Of a stretch of DNA of 50,173 nt, positions 47,424-50,173 are shown in pieces (position 1 is the stretch's first letter; each line of letters starts with the position of its first letter). The notes under the pieces were generated by a model, which searched no databases, had not been told where the DNA came from, and worked only from the letters and a program-made list of their open reading frames with translations. The stretch is from Alistipes sp. (lineage in GTDB: Bacteria > Bacteroidota > Bacteroidia > Bacteroidales > Rikenellaceae). Location of the stretch: positions 1-50,173 of the forward strand of contig JAITWH010000041.1 in assembly GCA_031285405.1 (NCBI GenBank). The letters are read 5' to 3'. A program made the position numbers and the translations under genes.

Positions 47424-48077
47424 ATGAAAAAACTGACACTACTCCTACTCGCCGCGGCCATAACGATGGGCCTGTGCGCCTCGAAACCCGCTCCCGACGC
47501 ACCTGCCGACGCAACCCCCGAATCCATCCGCCTCTTCAACGGCCGCGACCTCGAAGGCTGGGGCGCCGTGTTGCAGGACAAGAGCCTCGACCCCGCCCGC
47601 GAGTTCACCGTGCGCGACGGCGTAATCCACCTGAGCGGCAAGTTCGGCTACATCTACCCCAAGACCGTCTACTCCGACTACCGCCTGGAGGTCGAGTGGC
47701 GTTGGGCGGGCGAGGCGTCGAACAGCGGCATCTTCGTGCACGTGACGCCCGACGACCGGTGGCTCCCCGAGTGCTTCGAGTGCCAGCTCAAGGCGGGCAG
47801 CGCGGGCTCGATCTACGGATTCAACGGCCCCCTGAGCGCCGAGATGCGCGCCGCCGACAACAACAACATCCAGCGTCGCGAGCCCAACAACGAACGCCCC
47901 GTGGGCGAGTGGAACCGCGCCGAGATCGTGTGTGACGGCGACCGCATCACCATCACCATCAACGGCGAGCAGCAGGTCGTGGCGACGGGCGTGACCCCCT
48001 CGCGCGGCTACATCGGCCTCCAGAGCGAAGGCGAGGCGGTCGAGTTCCGCAACGTCGTCCTCACCCCTCTTCGGTAG
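47424..48077 (+). CDS. DUF1080 (3-keto-disaccharide hydrolase-like) secreted protein
   Basis: A 217-residue exported protein. Signal peptide KKLTLLLLAAAITMGLCAS, then a single DUF1080 concanavalin-like beta-sandwich: IRLFNGRDLEGWGAV, GVIHLSGKFGYIYPKTVYSDYRLEVEWRW, NSGIFVHVTPDDRWLPECFECQLKAGSAG and EWNRAEIVCDGDRITITINGEQ. Members of this family have been linked to hydrolysis of 3-keto-glycosides and to carbohydrate binding; which applies here is not decidable. The Cys in MGLCAS could be a lipobox. ATG 47424 is chosen because it starts the signal peptide; the frame upstream has no signal. Confidence 0.88.
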   Translation: MKKLTLLLLAAAITMGLCASKPAPDAPADATPESIRLFNGRDLEGWGAVLQDKSLDPAREFTVRDGVIHLSGKFGYIYPKTVYSDYRLEVEWRWAGEASNSGIFVHVTPDDRWLPECFECQLKAGSAGSIYGFNGPLSAEMRAADNNNIQRREPNNERPVGEWNRAEIVCDGDRITITINGEQQVVATGVTPSRGYIGLQSEGEAVEFRNVVLTPLR

Positions 48078-48130
48078 CTCCTTCGGCGCCTCCGCCGGTC
48101 AACATATAACCCTTAATGATTAATGAAGTT

Positions 48131-48607
48131 ATGGTAAGTAAAGTTCTGAAAAACGGAATGAGAGCATCAATCCTGATGTTCGTGTTGTTGATGATGGGTA
48201 CAAACGGTCTGTATGCTCAGGCGGAAAAGTACGACGAAAACACAAAACAGGAGCTCCTCGACCTGTCGAAGCAAAAGTGGCAGTGGATGGCGGACAAGAA
48301 CGCCGACGCGCTGGCTGATCTTTTTCACGACGAGTCCGTGTTCGTGCACATGGGCGGAAGTTGGGGGAAAGAGCAGGAGGTGGGGATCATCCGAGGAGGT
48401 GGGATACACTACAAACACGCCGAGATTCACGAAACATCGGTGCGTTTTGTCGGCGACACGGCCATTATTTTGGATCGCATCACGCTGACGGCGGCGGTGG
48501 GTGGCAACGAGGTAGTCAACCCCTTTATCGTCACCGAAGTCTATGTGCCGATAGACGGCAAATGGGAATTGGGCTCGCTGTCATTTACAAGATTGGCCGG
48601 GCAGTAA
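48131..48607 (+). CDS. NTF2-like (DUF4440/SnoaL-type) secreted protein
   Basis: About 158 residues with an N-terminal signal (ILMFVLLMMGTNGLYAQA) and an NTF2-like cone fold. Supporting motifs are LLDLSKQKWQWMADKNADALADLFHDESVFVHMGGSW, HYKHAEIHETSVRFVGDTAIILDRITLTA and VYVPIDGKWELGSLSFTRL. NTF2-like domains serve as small enzymes or ligand-binding proteins; no catalytic set can be assigned. Three ATGs (48116, 48131, 48158) precede the signal and the choice is uncertain. It follows the DUF1080 gene by about 50 bp on the same strand. Confidence 0.82.
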   Translation: MVSKVLKNGMRASILMFVLLMMGTNGLYAQAEKYDENTKQELLDLSKQKWQWMADKNADALADLFHDESVFVHMGGSWGKEQEVGIIRGGGIHYKHAEIHETSVRFVGDTAIILDRITLTAAVGGNEVVNPFIVTEVYVPIDGKWELGSLSFTRLAGQ

Positions 48608-48730
48608 ACGTTTTGCCCAGTGCGGACAATGGCGACGGTCGGACATGCCGGACATGCCGGCATGCAGGGTTTACCTCCCTCGCAAGATGCCTCCCCCGCC
48701 TTCGGCGACGGTCGGCGCTCGGTCGGTTAT

Positions 48731-48793
48731 CCCTCTCCCTCCGCACAAAAAAGAGCCCCGCTTAGGGGCTCTTTTTTGTGCGGAGGGAGAGGG
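48731..48793. repeat. perfect 29-bp inverted repeat with terminator core
   Basis: Arms 48731-48759 and 48765-48793 are perfect complements around a 5-nt loop (GCTTA). The inner part (AAAAAAGAGCCCC / GGGGCTCTTTTTT) is a strong bidirectional terminator. The outer part of the right arm (CGGAGGGAGAGGG) is the 3' acceptor/T-arm end of a tRNA on the minus strand, and the left arm carries the inverted copy of that end. Confidence 0.85.
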
Positions 48794-48803
48794 ATTCGAA
48801 CCC
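48781..48803 (-). pseudogene. displaced tRNA 3' end (att-like remnant)
   Basis: The minus strand reads GGGTTCGAATCCCTCTCC then CTCCG, i.e. T loop TTCGAAT, the 3' T-stem strand and a 3' acceptor strand, followed by a terminator. Upstream of it the sequence does not fold as a tRNA (the 5' T-stem bases do not pair and no anticodon arm is present). Such displaced ends are left by elements that integrate into tRNA genes. The acceptor resembles tRNA-Ser, uncertainly. The orientation places the element to the right. Confidence 0.65.
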
Positions 48804-49110
48804 GGCTCGCAACTGTCTTATAGTCAGCTTGTCAAAATGTCGTAAATCGAAGTGTCACCTAATTTGTCCTTCCGGCGTTGCGGTATTCTGCTCCGCATTT
48901 CATACGATGGCAAAGGTAAGTCATTAGTTGTGAAAAAACAACCTAACAGTGGACATTTCTTTACTGACCTCGCTATTACCGCAACTATCACATTGCTCGT
49001 TGTTGCGTTTAAATCCATTGGAATACAAAGTTTTTGTAAACAATGGGTGATGGGGCCTTGATCATCATTTTTTAGTCATCCCGTAATTTTGAAAAAACAA
49101 AATGCCGCAC
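48804..49110. other. AT-richer intergenic stretch right of the tRNA remnant
   Basis: No convincing gene. A minus-strand TACCTTTG (48918-48911) points left and could drive a 24-codon peptide (MRSRIPQRRKDKLG...) ending before the tRNA remnant, perhaps the stub of a truncated gene. The base composition is lower in GC than in the rest of the window. Confidence 0.35.
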
Positions 49111-49146
49111 TATCTTTGTAACGGCGGTTACGGTTACCGTCGTTAC
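49111..49146 (+). promoter_or_regulatory. promoter and inverted repeat of the AAA ATPase gene
   Basis: TATCTTTG (49111-49118) is directly followed by an 11-bp imperfect inverted repeat, GTAACGGCGGT (49118-49128) and ACCGTCGTTAC (49136-49146), one mismatch, 7-nt loop. It covers the predicted transcription start, so an operator is possible. It uses GTAAC/GTTAC words like the palindrome arrays but in the opposite arrangement. Confidence 0.5.
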
Positions 49147-49160
49147 TAAAACAGAACGGT

Positions 49161-50173
49161 ATGAAATTCTACGACAGAACAAACGAACTTGCCGAGTTGG
49201 GACGGATACGTAAATTATCCTTTGCCGACCATTCGCGGATGACAGTTATTACCGGACGCAGGCGCATCGGAAAGACGAGCCTGATCGTCAAGTCGGTGGA
49301 GGAGACACCTACGGTCTATCTGTTTGTGGGACGCAAAAACGAATCGACGCTGTGTGCCGAGTTTGCGCCGGAGATCGCCCGAGCGCTTGATGTGTTCGTG
49401 CCGGAGGAGATACGCACATTCTGTTCGCTATTCCAATACATGATGGAACTTGCCACGCATCGCGCCTTCAACCTTGTGATCGACGAGTTTCAGGAGTTTC
49501 TCAACATCAACGAATCGATGTACAGCGATATGCAGAACATCTGGGACGCATATCGCACACGGTCGCACATGAACCTTATCGTCTCATTCGATGATGCAAA
49601 AGATTTTCAGGACAAGGAGGAGCCTCTGTTCGGTCGTGCGGACAACATAGTCAAACTCTCGGCATTCGACCTTACGACGCTCAAAGAGATTATGCACGAC
49701 TATCACCCAAAGTACACAAATGACGATTTGTTGGCGCTCTATACTTTCACGGGCGGCGTTCCGAAATATGTGGAGCTGTTTTGCGACAACAGGATGCTCT
49801 CGGTCGGCGAGATGATAGGGTTTATGGTACGCGAAAATTCATCGTTTACCGAAGAGGGCAAGCATCTGTTGGTGGAGGAGTTCGGCAAGAATTACGCGAC
49901 CTACTTCTCGATTTTGAGTGCGATTTCTGGCGGCATAAATACCCAGTCCGAAATCGAGGCGGCTTTGGGAGGGAAGAGCATAGGCGGCCACCTCAAACGA
50001 CTTATCGAGGATTACGACCTGCTCGTGCGTGTGCGCCCGATATTGGCGAAAGAAGGGACACAAGCCGTCCGGTATGAGATTAAGGACAATTTCCTGCGCT
50101 TTTGGTTCAACTATTTCGACCGCCATCGCTCTCTTATCGAAATCAAGAATTTCGCAGGGCTTCAGGCTATTAT
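49161..50173 (+). CDS. AAA ATPase with C-terminal DUF234 domain, cut by window end
   Basis: At least 337 residues of an archaeal-type AAA ATPase. Walker A is GRRRIGKTSLIVKS (about 32-45), Walker B FNLVIDEFQEFLNI. GGVPKYVELF follows, then a winged-helix-like segment (NTQSEIEAALGGKSIGGHLKRLIEDYDLLVRVRPI) and the DUF234 start RYEIKDNFLRFWFNYFDRHRSLIE. In relatives I recall, the strand after Walker B continues as SGSV(Y/F)SLM and then QDKEEPLFGRAD. Here it reads LIVSFDDAKDFQDKEEPLFGRAD, about four residues shorter and without the sensor-like Gly-Ser. Function of the family is unclear, often accessory. The lower GC and the tRNA remnant to the left suggest a genomic island. Confidence 0.88.
   Translation, partial: MKFYDRTNELAELGRIRKLSFADHSRMTVITGRRRIGKTSLIVKSVEETPTVYLFVGRKNESTLCAEFAPEIARALDVFVPEEIRTFCSLFQYMMELATHRAFNLVIDEFQEFLNINESMYSDMQNIWDAYRTRSHMNLIVSFDDAKDFQDKEEPLFGRADNIVKLSAFDLTTLKEIMHDYHPKYTNDDLLALYTFTGGVPKYVELFCDNRMLSVGEMIGFMVRENSSFTEEGKHLLVEEFGKNYATYFSILSAISGGINTQSEIEAALGGKSIGGHLKRLIEDYDLLVRVRPILAKEGTQAVRYEIKDNFLRFWFNYFDRHRSLIEIKNFAGLQAI

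Noticed and set aside
48824-49018. 64-codon minus-strand ORF right of the tRNA remnant
   Set aside because: No family features and no good start context; at most the last 24 codons lie behind a promoter-like element.

Overview
The window looks like a chromosomal segment of a high-GC member of the Bacteroidales, plausibly Rikenellaceae (Alistipes-like). This is an inference. The grounds are Bacteroidetes-type -7 promoter elements (TAnnTTTG) in front of many genes, a fused SecDF, a Porin_10-like outer membrane protein, a short RsmI-type methyltransferase typical of the phylum, a Bacteroidetes-style LptD, and a C10 (streptopain) lipoprotein protease. Almost everything is single-copy housekeeping or envelope DNA. 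Accessory DNA is confined to one AT-rich gene beside tRNA-Ala (13.5-14.4 kb) and to the right end, which begins at a displaced tRNA 3' end (48.78 kb).

Layout. 0-0.15 kb: the end of an rRNA operon (5S) and its terminator. 0.2-3.0 kb, minus strand: smpB, tsaB, a dCMP deaminase, a secreted nitroreductase and a small Cys-rich protein; plsY diverges from smpB. 3.9-8.9 kb: pssA, a porin and a lytic transglycosylase on the minus strand, with manC divergent. 9.0-13.3 kb: carA-carB, in which the CarA glutaminase centre has lost its catalytic Cys. 13.5-17.6 kb: the AT-rich hypothetical gene, tRNA-Ala(GGC), rsmE, and divergent dcp. 17.6-18.1 kb: an unusual non-coding region ending in four 18-bp palindromes spaced exactly 32 bp apart with phased A-tracts. 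18.1-24.7 kb: an envelope and DNA-maintenance operon, amidase-mlaD-mutS2-alr-rsmI, divergent from lptD (24.8-27.7 kb). 27.8-36.4 kb: eight minus-strand genes (exported endonuclease-like protein, rpe, a membrane protein, ABC-F, rlmB, argE, argH, a YgjP-type metalloprotease). 36.5-41.8 kb: rmuC, the diadenylate cyclase cdaA, and secDF. 42.0-44.0 kb: a C10 protease with a G10 tract that puts signal peptide and enzyme out of frame, followed by a possible inhibitor lipoprotein. 44.2-46.1 kb: dnaK with an in-frame TAG at codon 20. 46.4-48.6 kb: a small DNA-binding protein followed by three more copies of the 18-bp palindrome at exact 43-bp spacing, a lipoprotein, a DUF1080 protein and an NTF2-like protein. 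48.7-50.2 kb: a 29-bp perfect inverted repeat, a tRNA 3' remnant, and a DUF234-type AAA ATPase cut by the window edge.

How the genes fit together. Phospholipid synthesis (plsY, pssA), LPS export (lptD), lipid transport (mlaD), peptidoglycan precursor and turnover (alr, amidase, transglycosylase), sugar-nucleotide supply (manC) and protein export (secDF) give a strong envelope theme. carAB with argE and argH link carbamoyl phosphate to arginine and pyrimidines. A family of intergenic palindromes (core GGCTAACGC/GCGTTAGCC, AT-rich arms) occupies five of the six convergent gene junctions. At two of them it forms complete elements with about 34-bp terminal inverted repeats that begin and end on the flanking stop codons.

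The most unusual signals are the two regularly spaced palindrome arrays, the dnaK amber codon, the G-tract switch in the C10 protease, and the CarA active-site loss.
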